DNA from: Toxonevra muliebris
Taxonomy: Eukaryota; Arthropoda; Insecta; Diptera; Pallopteridae
Assembly: GCA_963691655.1 (NCBI GenBank)
Contig: OY829326.1
Span: forward strand, 87,723,235 to 87,787,234
Direction: 5' to 3'
Length of the DNA: 64,000 nucleotides
The number at the start of each line of letters is the position of its first letter. Within the stretch, counting starts at the first letter, position 1. This document shows, in pieces, positions 25,527-36,831 of the stretch. Both the position numbers and the translations under genes were made by a program. The notes under the pieces are model-generated. The model was not told the DNA's origin and did no database searches. It saw only the letters and a list, made by a program, of their open reading frames with translations.

Positions 25527-25687
25527 TGTATGTATGTCTGCTCTTAGACGAGGAGGCTAGTCTCTTGAAACTGTCAAATTATGTAGGAAAGAAGGGGTGG
25601 GATGAAATGGTTATTCTCCCCTCTTACCTACACATTTGGCAATTTCAAGTGCCTAGTCTCCAGGTGTAAGACCAGACTATGTATGTA
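25527..25687. repeat. Long imperfect hairpin (about 75-bp arms)
   Basis: The left arm (about 25527-25601) and right arm (about 25612-25687) are imperfect complements over roughly 75 bases. Paired blocks include GGCTAGTCTCTTGAAACTGT against the complement of the 25640-25665 region, and ATGTATGTCTG against CAGACTATGTATG. The loop is about 10 bases. It is probably a compact foldback MITE. If transcribed with the intron it would give a stable RNA stem-loop. Confidence 0.75.
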
Positions 25688-26034
25688 AATTGAGGAAGGT
25701 AGCGCGCTGAAACGCCACAAACTTGTGTAAGCCTCATTACGAAATCACTCAATCAGTTAATTTGATATTTTTTCATCATCACTGTACTTCGTAGTTGTTT
25801 TTGATTTTGCTTTCAACATTTTGACAACAATACGCGAGTAACACATTTGAGGAATCAAATATAATAAATGTGTCATGAAAACAAAGTCGAAGAAACAACC
25901 CATAATAGTGAGAGAATTAAACAAATTAAGTAAATAGAGGCAAATGCATCCAACATTGAGAAATGTAAATACTTAATTAGCATGTAGCTCATTTAGTTAT
26001 TTTGTTCCATGTGTGACACAAATTGATGCATACG

Positions 26035-26790
26035 TACAGTAGGTGGAGAAAGTAAGTTGTCAAAATAAAAACAAAGATCTTCTCAATAATGAAATAAATT
26101 TAAATTATTTTTACATAATTATAAAACTACATGAAATGTTGTTGAATTAGCAATAACATTATAAAGAAAGAATTTGTTTCTGCTTTTCTTTTAAAGTTTA
26201 ATATTACTAAGTGACAGTACGATGATTTAAAAGTAAGTTGTCAAAAGCTTCAGCATCCAAAATGGCCATCTTTTTCGCTAACTTGAACTTTGCCCGAAAC
26301 CATTATTCATCATTCTTATTTACGTCATAGTAGAAAATGCTTCCTTCATCATAATGAACATATTTCAACACCATTTTAGAAATTTAGAAATGCACCATGC
26401 ATTGTCAGCTGAGTTAATGAAAACTTTGCTTTTCTGTTCAGGTACTTCCACTTCTTTTGAAGGATTAGAGACTATATCAAAGCTTTCAGGGAGAGCTCTC
26501 CAAAAATCGTTCCCCCTATGTGCATTGTCTATTCATTTTGTGGATATATGTAATTCAGAGCATGCTTGGAAATGAAAGTAAGATGTAAAAATCTTGTTTC
26601 CATTATGGAAGACCAACCCACTAAAATTGTTAGCGGTGGTTTTGAATGGCTTTTGACAACTTACTTTTTCATCATCGTACTGCCACTTATAATGATCTAA
26701 AAATAAATTTAAAGCAATCCATTATTGAGAAGATATTTGGTGTTAAAGTTTTGTTTTCATTTTGACAACTTTCTTTCTCCACCTACTGTA
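26035..26790. mobile_element. Tc1-like MITE (752 bp) with nested subterminal repeats
   Basis: The element at 26037-26788 is flanked by TA (26035-26036 and 26789-26790). Its ends are CAGTAGGTGGAGAAAGTAAG and, on the right, the complement CTTTCTCCACCTACTG. The AAGTNAGTTGTCAAAA end motif recurs inside each arm, next to AGTACGATGA (about 26216-26247) and its complement TCATCGTACT (about 26651-26685), so each end carries two inverted modules. The interior contains an unassigned 73-codon frame. No transposase motif was seen. Confidence 0.85.
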
Positions 26791-26792
26791 TG

Positions 26793-27170
26793 TACAGTAT
26801 ACCGCCAAACCATTACAAACATCACAAATTTCCTCTAATTTGGTTTGTTAAACTTTTTTTAACAGAACTGTTTTCTAGGAACAATTTGGGACCGATTTGT
26901 CAAGTAATAATGGAAAAGATTATTCTTACTGCGGAAATTTAGTTAACATTTAAGAATTTGTTTTAGGATAAAAAAAGGTGCTGCTTTTATTTCCAAATTA
27001 AACTTTTCCATTATTACTTGACTAATCGGACCCAAATTGTCACTAGAAAACGGTTCTCGACCAAAAATTTGGCAACATCTTTTTAAATCTGTTAAAACTC
27101 AATTTCCTCAATTTACAAACAAAATTAGAGGAAATTTGTGGCGTTTGTAATGGTTTTGCGGTATACTGTA
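26793..27170. mobile_element. Palindromic Tc1-like MITE (374 bp)
   Basis: The element at 26795-27168 is flanked by TA (26793-26794 and 27169-27170). The left end, CAGTATACCGCCAAACCATT, is complementary to the right end. Complementarity continues inward through the TTACAAAC, AAATTTCCTCTAATTT, CCATTATTACTTGAC and GGGACC/GGACCC blocks, so nearly the whole unit can fold back. It lies only 6 bases from the end of the preceding MITE. A partial, interrupted copy is at 22090-22645. Confidence 0.88.
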
Positions 27171-28026
27171 AATGTGTCAAATCAAATTTCAACGTGAAAA
27201 TTGTAATGCAATCATATATGATCGCTCCTGTGATTTACAAAAAAATGTTTGAGTACGCGTTCACACTAACTAATCGAGAGATTGCGGAATTATGATTTTA
27301 ATTTTTTATCCCTTAAAAAGTTATAAATGCGGTATTTATGGGAAAGAGTTTTGTTTCAACACACAAGGGTGCCTTAATGAATGCATAACCTTGTGCTGTA
27401 TTTGTAGGAACCTAATGTAATACTACTATAAGTAGTTTTATTCTTGGATCACATCCCAATAAGTTTGAACAAATTTACACGGATAAAAGTCTAGAAGGTC
27501 TGAATAACATAGATAGAATTTTCTACTTACAATCCAAATATCAAAATATCGTTTTTTAAAAAGTTTTCAGAGTTTAGAGTTCATTTAATAGACATTCATT
27601 ATTTTTTTCGGTACGAAATGATTAAGATAAATTTTAATATATATTATTATTAGAGACTATGAAACTGAAATCTAGTTGTTCTTATTCCATATTTCAACTT
27701 TACTTCATCCATACGTAACAGTTCAAGGTTACCATGAACTGATAAATATTAATTTGACAACTTACCAATAGATTAGCAAGAATAATTACATATTTCAATG
27801 GAATATAAGTCACTCACCTGGAAAAAAGAATTAAGTAAATATCAGATAAATATTAATTAAGTTATTTCAATTAAAAAAAGAAGAAAAATCACACAGAGTG
27901 GATCGATTGCGAAATGGTTTATTTACATTGGGACACTGTAAATAGATTATGTCAGATTGCCCGTCACATTGACTTAATCATTCAGGCAATTTTTGTGTAG
28001 AAAATTTCACATTTTGGAAAATCATG

Positions 28027-28725
28027 AATAACACGGTGCGACAGTAAAAAATACCTGGGAAGTGATACTATTTTTCTTGTAGGTCGAGTAAAACAAGAGT
28101 CTGTATGTGAGATTTTCCAAACACCCCCAAAATCTTCAGTTTCTTTCCGGTTTTAGAAAGAAGAAAAATTAGACCTTTTGAATGTTATATATCTTTTTTA
28201 AGAAAACTTGAGAAATCTGTGTGTATTTGTCCAGCAAACACAATTCTTTTTCACTTTTTTGCCTTTGCTCAACTTTGACGGTGTTTCTACACACTATTTT
28301 ATAAAGGAGCTATACTTTTTTTGTTTTCATAAAAAAGTTTAATAACTCAGTCAATTACTGACCGATTTTTAAACGATTTTTTAGAATAAATCCATAAGTA
28401 GTATAGCTCCTTTATAAAATAGTGTGTAAAAACATCACCAAAGTTGAGAAAAGGCGAAAAAAGTGATATAAATTGTGTTTGCTAGACAAATACACACAGA
28501 TTCCTCAAATCCTCTAAAATAAAATATATATCGTTCGAAAGGTCTAAGTTTCTTTTCTCTAAAACCGGTAAGAAACTGAAAATCTGTTGATAATCAACCA
28601 AGTTACAGGCTTATAAGTGCACAAAGCTACCCAAAACCGGTTTTTTAACGGACAAGACCTACAAGAAAAATAGTATCACATCCCAGGTATTTCTACTTTA
28701 CTCAATTTTGTAACACTGTGTAATA
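28027..28725. mobile_element. Foldback element with ~300-bp inverted arms
   Basis: The termini ACACGGTG (28031) and CACTGTGT (28714-28721) bound a 691-bp unit. The left arm (to about 28330) and right arm (from about 28395) are inverted relative to each other through long blocks. Examples are ATACCTGGGA, GATACTATTTTTCTTGTAGG, TGTGTGTATTTGTC, CAACTTTG and ATTTTATAAAGGAGCTATAC, each with its complement on the other side. AATA at 28027-28030 and 28722-28725 may be a short target duplication. The CACNGTG termini are hAT- or Transib-like only at a superficial level; the superfamily is unassigned. No coding capacity was seen. Confidence 0.82.
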
Positions 28726-31700
28726 CTATTCTTCCTACTCATAGAACAATAGAACATTATGCCTATGACAATTGACTCTAGCAAAATTCAAAAACTCAAA
28801 AAATGTCAATTGTAATAAAAGTTATGATTAAAAATCGCTGTGTTAAAATTTGCTTATTTAAATTTGGTTCATTTTTTTTAGAATCAACCGACATTGATGT
28901 TGACGCTGATGGTTGTGGAAGATGCATAGAACTTTGGACTTCAAATCATAAAATTATTTCGCCTCGATTAGTTTCTACACCTTCCAGTCTACACGCGCTC
29001 TCTGGGCAAATATAATCCTATACTGTCAATACATTCTAGCATCCATCCAAATTCAGAAAATCAAAGGATTCCAATCTGGGAAACTAGGAGACCAATCATC
29101 CTATTTTTCAATCTAGGCGCAGGAGATTAATTCCTGATATATCCGTCAGTCAACACGTCTACATTTTACAGAGCTTGCTAACTTTGATTATGATATTTTT
29201 CAATTCAGCACCGGCTGACTTAATTCGTTTTTCCACCAAGGTATTCATGTGTTTGAATACATTTGAATTCAATTACAAATATATGTATTTACTAACACTT
29301 TAAAAACAAAACTCATTAATAAACTGTTCAACTGATTTTATTTTTCATATGTGGTATATGAAAAAAAAAAAACTTGCAAATAAGTAAACAAAAAAAAAAA
29401 AGGAAAATAAAACTGAAAGCACACCACTTTCGAAATAACAAAAACACTATAACCACACAAACAAAAACAAAGAACAAACATAAAATCGAATCAAAGCCAA
29501 ATTCTTAATACTTAAAACGAGCAATTTAAAAATTTATTGTGCAAAAATCGACGTCATAGAATTTTTTTGTAAGAGCATAAATTTTCATTGAGCTTTTCAG
29601 CCGAGCATTTTGATTTTTGTTTAGCGTTTTATATGAAGATAAAATGCTTAAATCTAATCGGTTTACCTACTTAAATTTCTTATTAGTTAAGTCTAGTATA
29701 GATTTATCAATCAGAGACTTATACCGATGGTGTAAAATATGAATCGAAAAATCAAACTATTTCCATTTGCAAATTCCTCACATGAATTAAATTCTTATAA
29801 TTTTTCAAATATAATGTAGCTCAGGGTTTCCCAAACTATAGTAAGTGTACCACCAGAGGTACGTGAGGCCTCCAAAGATGGTACGCTAGCAGATAATAGA
29901 CGGCAAACGAAATAAGCGATGGCGGAATTTTAATAAAAATCTGTATTTTCGCATATTTTTTACATTTAAAATCTGTTGCATGTTTATCGGTATTTATTAT
30001 TACGCTACAGTTTTGGTGGACATAAAGTACACAAAGCACAGCTTTTTTAGTTCTGTAGTATGCGTTTAATTCACGTCGTACATTGATGGTACGCCTACAG
30101 CGTCAACACCCATTACAAATCAAAAACAACAAAAACAAGCATTAGTCCAATTTTGGAAGAATTAACTCTTAACCTATACACTTCAGACATATTCTTTTAC
30201 ATACATATAACAACTTATAATCTGATCTCTTCACACATTTGTATGTACCATATGCATGTACGTAACGTAATCAATAGTAGCAGTAGTGTATTTGCACCCA
30301 CTGTCTGTTCTCTTTCTGTATACATACATATGCACATTAAGATGGTTCTTATCTGGGTTTTCAATAAATTTTAAATAAATTAGTTTTTATTCCAAGCTCT
30401 GATTCTCTCTGTTTGTACGTCATTGTTAAACAGTATATGTTAATCATCATATCAAAGTAACGACTGATAGAAATATAAACTTCACGTGGAAACAAGGAGA
30501 CTTAGGGATGAAATAAAAATCAGAAATAATCATAGAAAAATTTTGCTCCACATTTAGAGCCGAACAACGATCATCCAAAAACATGCCCCATTTAAGAACC
30601 ACCCTAATGCGCATAGTTATATTCATTATTTATATATTATTTTTGTGTGTAAAATTCAAAATTGATTTTAAAACTGATTTTTACTAAAAATTTGTTTCTA
30701 CATATTTATTCACTGCGTACAACAAAATAGAATTTCTTAACATTTTTCTGTTCCTTCTGTTTATTTATCTTGAAGATAATTTTTGTTAAAATAAACAGGA
30801 AAACCCAGATACATAGATAGCGCAGCAGAAGAGGAATATGTAATTATACTGGAGCAATCGAATTGAAATGGAATCAAATAAAAAATGTTGCAAGTTATCG
30901 TATAAAAATATTTGTAAAGAGAAAAGCAAAAAGTAAATTCGATTTCACTTTGCCTGGCTTTACTTAAGGGAGCAATAACATCATTCGGTCAGCATTTTAA
31001 CGCCATCCATATCAGGGAAACATGAGAAAAAAGTAGGAAAAATAAAAACTAATATTAAATAAAATTCAGCATAAATTGTAAAGTGAAGTCGATGGCTTCT
31101 TTTTTTAATTTTATATGGGCAGGGGAAAAGAGCATTCGGTTTATGTTTTCGGTTGGTCTAATTTGAGTGTTAATGGTTGAATGAATTTCATGCGATAGAT
31201 TAAATTGTTCTTCGAAATCGTTCATCTTACATAAAATATATTAAGATGTTCTTGTCAAATTCATTAACAGACGTTGTTAGGTGAATGTTTGTTACTATAC
31301 AGTGCATGCCCACTGAATTATGACAGATGAAGTTTTTTTTTCGAATTTCACTTTACCGTAGCGTTTCTGTTACATAAACGATTTTTTGATTGTTTAATTG
31401 TACAAAAATGAGTTAAAATGTAAATTTGTGGCCATCACATCTTCATAAAAATACGTCAACTACATCAAGTCGCACATTGGAGAAAATAAGTAAGTTTGGC
31501 AAAATTTTAATTTTTTATTAATTTTCAATTTGTGGCTTAAAAATGCTTCGTTGACAGCCGAAGCTGTGATTTTTGGCATATTGAAACTAATAGTCTTATT
31601 TAAATAAAATTCTGAGTTTTCTTCGAGTGATCTTAATATTCTGCAGTTCAAGGACGAGCTATTTTCACAAATTAGAACGTTATTAAATTTTAGGTGGCGA

Positions 31701-31959
31701 TCAAAACGATCAAATTTACAAAGCCAATTTTTTTAGGTTTTTCCAAGTTTCAGGATTAGAGTACACCTTAATTTGTGACAAGTTAATTTTTTCCAAATAG
31801 ATATTAATTTTCTACACCCAGTTATATACCATTGACATACTGGTATTCAGGTGTGGATGCAGCAATCTGAAAAAGCAAATTTCCGGGAGACAGTTTTGAC
31901 CTATTTGTAGGATTTTAATTATGTAATTCCAGGCTATGTTGAAGACTTTGGAAGCTATT
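28726..31959. other. AT-rich presumptive intron, no gene seen
   Basis: Contains a probable isolated hAT-type end at 29822 (CAGGGTTTCCCAAACTATAG) and, near 31300 (TACAGTGCATGCCCACTGAA), a lone Tc1-terminus-like sequence whose partner I did not find. The remainder is AT-rich with no recognisable exon; short frames at 28803-29015 and 30153-30374 lack domains. Confidence 0.4.
29822..30110 (+). mobile_element. Possible hAT (Charlie-like) end fragment
   Basis: CAGGGTTTCCCAAACTATAG followed by GTACCACCAGAGGTACGTGA resembles the 5' terminus of Charlie-type hAT elements. No matching inverted terminus or 8-bp duplication was found, so the right limit is a guess. Confidence 0.35.
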
Positions 31960-32440
31960 TTAACCCGACGAGTTCCAGTCTAAGATGAGCATTTGGTGTT
32001 GATCTTGGAAGAGAAAAAAAAGCGCTTGAAATAAGTGGTTTGTACCATTTCTAACAGTTCTGCGTAGCGTAGCGTAGCATGTTGCAATCACATCTTTGAA
32101 TAGCCTAGCCATTCCCTTCCAAGAGTCACCCTTGCATCTGCCCACTGTTTGTAGAGCAGCTGCCAAAGCTGTATTCCCTTTTCTAATTGCGGCGTCTGAC
32201 GCGCATTTTCCAAGTGCGGAACTGGAAAATGTAACACTCAAGTAAATGTAGTGTGAGTGGTGGGAGAAGTGGCTCTTCCACCTTTTCTAAATTGCATTAT
32301 TTGGGTTTTTTTCATATTGACCTTTAATTTGTTTATTTCATAGTAAAACTCCAATTTGATTATAATTTTACGTAAATTGAGGACACAGTAGGTGCAATGT
32401 TCTTTCTATATCTTAAAATTCCAAGGAGGAACAAAGGGCT
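31960..32440 (-). pseudogene. Non-LTR retrotransposon RT C-terminal fragment
   Basis: On the minus strand, reading from about 32440 downward, there is a VNMKKTQIMQFRKGGR block, which is the post-catalytic 'KT-K-x-FRKGG' motif of insect LINE reverse transcriptases. The 32241-31960 frame follows (KGNTALAAALQTVGRCKGDS). In another frame there is RYAELLEMVQTTYFKRFFSL and then RSTPNAHLRLEL, matching the 'E-LQ-FFIKR-LP-NTP-Y-L-LE' block of the same family. At least one frameshift is needed to join the pieces. It is a dead, truncated copy. Confidence 0.6.
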
Positions 32441-32559
32441 AAAACAAAATTTCCCCATTCAGCTTTATCTTCGGTCAATCTCTTGATTTCACTCCCATTT
32501 AGATTCCAGCAATCGTCTCCGATTTATGAAGACTTGTATTGCGTTTTTGTCAGCCGCTT

Positions 32560-32770
32560 AATGTTTTAACACTAGGATTGAGAGATGTGTGATGCGCTCC
32601 AGATTGAATATAATGAGCCGTACGCTACTATTGCTTTTTTGATGCTGCTTTTTATATCTTCACTCGGGCCACCTGCCGACGAAACAACGCTGCCAAATAA
32701 TAGAAACACTGCACTTCTTCCAAATCTATTCCATTTTTATACTCAGCACTAAAGTCAAAAAATCGTTTCC
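32560..32770 (-). pseudogene. RTE-like LINE RT thumb fragment
   Basis: On the minus strand GIDLEEVQCFYYLAALF is followed, after a frame change, by pieces resembling EDIKSSIKKAIVAYGSLYSI (32690-32600 area). This corresponds to the 'FTYLGS...DI..RI.KA...F..L..IW' region of RTE/Craft LINEs. It lies directly upstream, in the same orientation, of the fragment at 31960-32440. The two may be one decayed element or two adjacent ones. Confidence 0.5.
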
Positions 32771-33168
32771 GATTTCCTACAATTTTAGTTTTAAAACTGA
32801 AATAGTGGCAATACTTATATGCAAGCCTTCAGGCAGAGCCTTCCAAATTAGCATCATTTTAAAGTTTACAACTCTACTCCGTAACGAATGCAGCAACACT
32901 GATTGGCGTGGTTTTACTGAAAACTTGGTATATACACGAACTGTAATGACACTAATACGATAAAACTTTAGGGTTCCTTTTTTCACTATCCAAAACTAGC
33001 TAGTACTACGTTGAAGACGTTACGAAGTCAATTTTTTCTTAATTAATGGCTCACTTAAAACACTTTGTATTAACTACGGACACTTTTAGACTGGAAAGAA
33101 TGCTGTCATTAACCCTAGAGTTGGAATTAAAACGTTTAGGTATCAAGACATAATTAAGACCAAGATCT
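32771..33168. other. AT-rich, no gene seen
   Basis: This stretch may hold more decayed LINE sequence continuing from the fragment at 32560-32770, but I see no readable motif. Confidence 0.3.
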
Positions 33169-33270
33169 GACGACCTCGATAGTTTAGTGGGTAGTGTACT
33201 AGACTTCCCCCCTTCGGAGCCATGTGATATCCCAATGGGCCGTTCTGGCCTGTTTTCCTCGACAACCACT
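33169..33270 (+). mobile_element. tRNA-derived SINE, internally deleted copy
   Basis: GACGACCTCGATAGTTTAGT, with the A-box region and GTACTAGACTT, matches the head of the SINE at 1182. The sequence then jumps to CCAATGGGCCGTTCTGGCCT, which matches that SINE's 3' part near 1386-1406. The B box and central body are missing. This is a deletion derivative of the same family. Confidence 0.7.
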
Positions 33271-33647
33271 TAAAAATATTACTGCTGACAATTAAAAGAA
33301 ATATGGAGATATTTTTTCTTTACTCTTAATATTCAACAAAACATCGCAATAACTTTATTTATCTCCCTGTATTTTTGAGTCAATCTCCCTGTATATGAAT
33401 AAAATGATGACTCATAATCGAAAGCTGTTTTTGCCACTTTTGGCAACTCCGAGATCTGTTTTTTATTTGTTATTATATTTTAGCTTTTGTTATATGTCGA
33501 CTATATTTGTACTTTTGGAAAAACAACAATAAAAAATCACCAATTCAGTTGAAAAAGGAACAGATCTTTACCTATTCCCGAGCTGCTACATTCATACATA
33601 CAATCGCGCAGTGAATCTTTTCGATGGCATCAAGTTGAGATTTTTGC

Positions 33648-33667
33648 AAAAAAAAAAAAAAAAAAAA
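33648..33667. repeat. Poly-A tract (20 bp)
   Basis: An uninterrupted run of 20 A. No retroelement body was recognised next to it. Confidence 0.85.
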
Positions 33668-34051
33668 CTTAATGAAATGTAGGTGTTTATAAATTGCATG
33701 TGTTCACACATACATATGTGTGGATGTATAGAGGAAGTATCTGAATCCGTAAATGTATCTGCCTTTCAAAGACACAATTTTAAGAAGCTCTTCTAACGTC
33801 GTCATCGATTAAAAAGTTTGCAAAATATTTGTTTTTATACTTTTTAAGTAGTACTAAAGCCCAATTTAGGTTAAACTCTGAATTAACAACCTCCTAACTT
33901 TTTTATTTATTATAGACAGAACTGCATGTTGCTGCTGTTGTTTAACTTTAATTAATTAATTTCAACTGGCATTTACAGTATGTATATGTATGAGTATTTG
34001 TTTACCTTTTGTAATTTGCCTTTCTTTATTAACGTCTGTTAATAATGGAGT

Positions 34052-34899
34052 TTAACCCATTAATGACCAGGCGAGAATCGGAAGACCGGAAGCGGTAGAG
34101 TTGCGAAATTTTGTACACTTACCTTTGTTTGTTATGTTGTATCGCTACTAGGAACAGGGCCAGGTTAAGTGATTTTGCCGCCTAGGCGAACTATGGCAGT
34201 AACAACCCCAAAGTTTTTGTATATCCAGATACATACTTTCATATTAGAAGATATACATTTTACATATATTAATTTATTAAAATGAAAAGCAAGAACATAA
34301 AAAGTTGAGGGTCGGGAATAATTTTAGTAAATGGCCCAGAATAGCGATTTTAAAGTAAGAAGTCAAACCACGAGATTTACGAACATTTAGGAAGTTATGA
34401 ATTAAGAAGTAATCCTAGTAAATAATAACTTCAATCATGTATATGCAAAATATTAGAATTAATTTATTTTTAATTTGGAAAAAATTGTTTCAAATTTCTT
34501 CCAAATTTGGCAGTTCATTATCTTTTTAATTAGGATTAATGAACATAATAGGATAAAAATAATAGGATTAATAAACAAGAAGAAGAAGTCACTGGCACCA
34601 ACATTTTAACTGGCATATAGCATTTTCACCCTTTCTATGCAACAGTCACGCATTTTGCACCGAAATATTTGACCAACCGTGTAAATATGGAGTGCTGATA
34701 GGAAACTGTAATTAGGTTCATGTAAAGTTCTGTTATATTGACCAAGATTTGTAACTGGTAGCTTACCAAACAAAGTGCGTAACGTTCAGTCATGCCTTGC
34801 GGCATTGGTAGTTTTATAAGTGCTCGGAAATTTCTTTACGATTTTCGCTTTTCTGTATTAAAAGTAAAGTTGCGATGCCATATGGCGCTAGTGGGTTAA
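34052..34899. mobile_element. Candidate piggyBac-like MITE with TTAA duplication
   Basis: TTAA at 34052-34055 and 34896-34899 brackets 840 bp. The left end begins CCCATTAATGACC and the right end, read inward, begins CCCACTAGCGCC. The match is short but positioned correctly. The interior has no transposase. It includes a GCCGCCTAGGCGAA stretch at about 34178-34191, which may belong to a further inserted repeat. Confidence 0.5.
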
Positions 34900-35016
34900 G
34901 CAGCAAGCAACAAAGTTCTTAGCTAAACGCCCAATAATACTAATTTTAAATATTGTATGCAAGTATTTATGTTATCTTAGCCGCATCCAATAAGCCTTGT
35001 TTATTGCATCGAACGG

Positions 35017-35165
35017 ATTAAGGATGTAGTCTGGTGTTCCGGCCTAATTTTAAGGGGTTTTTTGGACATTTTTTATTATAGAAAAATAAAATGCAATCGT
35101 TCCAATTTTTATATGTTATTATTGACATCTTTAACTGTAGAAAAAAATATTTGGAGTTTCTTTTA
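35017..35165 (+). repeat. Uninterrupted copy of the repeat that hosts the mariner element
   Basis: It starts with TTAAGGATGTAGTCTGGTG and runs through TTTTTTATTATAG, AATCGTTCCA and GACATCTTTAACTGTAG. It aligns with 6501-6511 joined to 8810-8950, with a single TA where the mariner sits in the other copy. It is therefore an empty-site paralogue. The function and family of the repeat are unknown. Confidence 0.75.
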
Positions 35166-36831
35166 CGATATTTTTTTAGTGTTTTTTTACGGCCAAAGTG
35201 GACACCTAAAAAAAGGTGTGTGGTTGGCCCGTGTGATTGTGGCACTTGAAGTCATCTGAGACAAAAAATTTAAATAGAATATCGTTTTATACTTTTTTTT
35301 GTTCATTTTTCAGCAAAAAAAATAAAAGTTATTCCTTTTACTACAGATAAGCTGGAATTTCTGTCTAACTGCTGAATGACACCGTTGGCATCAACAGGGT
35401 TAATAATTTTGCTCAAACGGTATCAACAGGGCCGATAAGGCTTTGTTTTTGTCGAGTCTCCCTCACTAATGCGTCTAACGGTTCTTTGCTATCCCACCTC
35501 AGTTGTTTTCGCACACGTCGTTGAGTTCAAATCGGTGATAATACAATAAAAAAGTTTCATTTTCTGGTCGTCCAGAGGCAATGTAAGCTTTCATTTCAAA
35601 AATTCATTTCTCAAATATTGATTTGAGATTTTCATTTATAATGATTCTCTGTTTTTAATCTAGTTCTGCAAGTTAAATACTTTTGAAAATGTCAATTGTG
35701 TCAATAATGAGGAACATTTTTAAACCTAGGATTTTTTCCAAATTCAATGTACGGACTTTAAGCCTGAATTGTCATTACCAATGTTCAATTTAAACATCAA
35801 GTACTTCATTCTGTGTTTATTTTCGCGCTTCTTCGCAGAAAGGGCAGAACAACGTTTGCCGGGTCAGCTAGTTGGTATATAAAATAACATTAAAATATCA
35901 GCTCAATCGGCTTTATAGAATTTCTTCAAACCCCTGGGTCGATCAAAAAAAACGTTTCGAGAAAGACGCTTTTAAAGTTTTAACAACACACAGAGTTTAA
36001 CCAACAGGCGCTCTCGACTATTTGCTATAACTTCATTCATATTTTGAATTTTGGTATGAAATTTTTACAGTATACTTTCGAAATACATAAGAAAAAAAAT
36101 TGACATCCTTAAGGTAAATTAGTTGTATAAATGAGGTAACAAGTATCAAGCTGGTTCCAATAACGTTAACTATGTTATTCAAATTTTGTATGTTGAAACA
36201 TTTAAAAACGAAGATTTTCTGGAAATGTAATTTTCGAGTATTTAAAATATCGCTTGTTAAAAATTAATATATCTGGGAAACAAGATCGTCGTAAAATAAC
36301 GTTTATTTGGTGTCTGGCAGAAAGTTATTCCTCATAAATTCTAAACACTTTCTTACTCTATACTATTAGCCCCACTATATTTGTCTCTCATTTCCGCGTT
36401 GTTTTTGATAAGCATTTTTTGAGGGTAACACCAAAGAACCCGGGTTAAGAAGAGTAACAGACGAGGGGAAAGTAATTCTCACAAGTACTACAGAAGGATT
36501 CTATACCTCATCATTGCCGTTTTGGAGTTAGAAACTTCAAAGCCAAATTTCCACACATCGTGAATTGGGAAATCGAATATTGTAAACCAAAATTCTCAAA
36601 TTTTGTCTTGAGCTCCATAGTTGCACTGCTCAAGCATTACGGAAATCAGATTTGTGATGGTTTGGTTTTCTGAATATTTGAAACTTTGAAAACTCGAGAA
36701 GCTACGAAAAACCCGGCTTCAGATTCGTGATCAGCGACAAAGTTAGTCCAAAACACTTCTTGAATTCCTATTATTGGTTTTAATACTTTCATATAAAAAG
36801 AACGTCACAGTTAAACCGAAAGTGCCCCAGA
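35166..36831. other. AT-rich presumptive intron, no gene seen
   Basis: Near 35821-35871 the sequence ends GTTTGCCGGGTCAGCTAG, which resembles the conserved 3' end of a widespread insect repeat, possibly Helitron-like (CTAG terminus). No start for it was found. No exon was recognised. Confidence 0.35.

Noticed and set aside
31300..31330. Tc1-terminus-like TACAGTGCATGCCCACTGAA
   Set aside because: No inverted partner or TA-bounded element could be found nearby.
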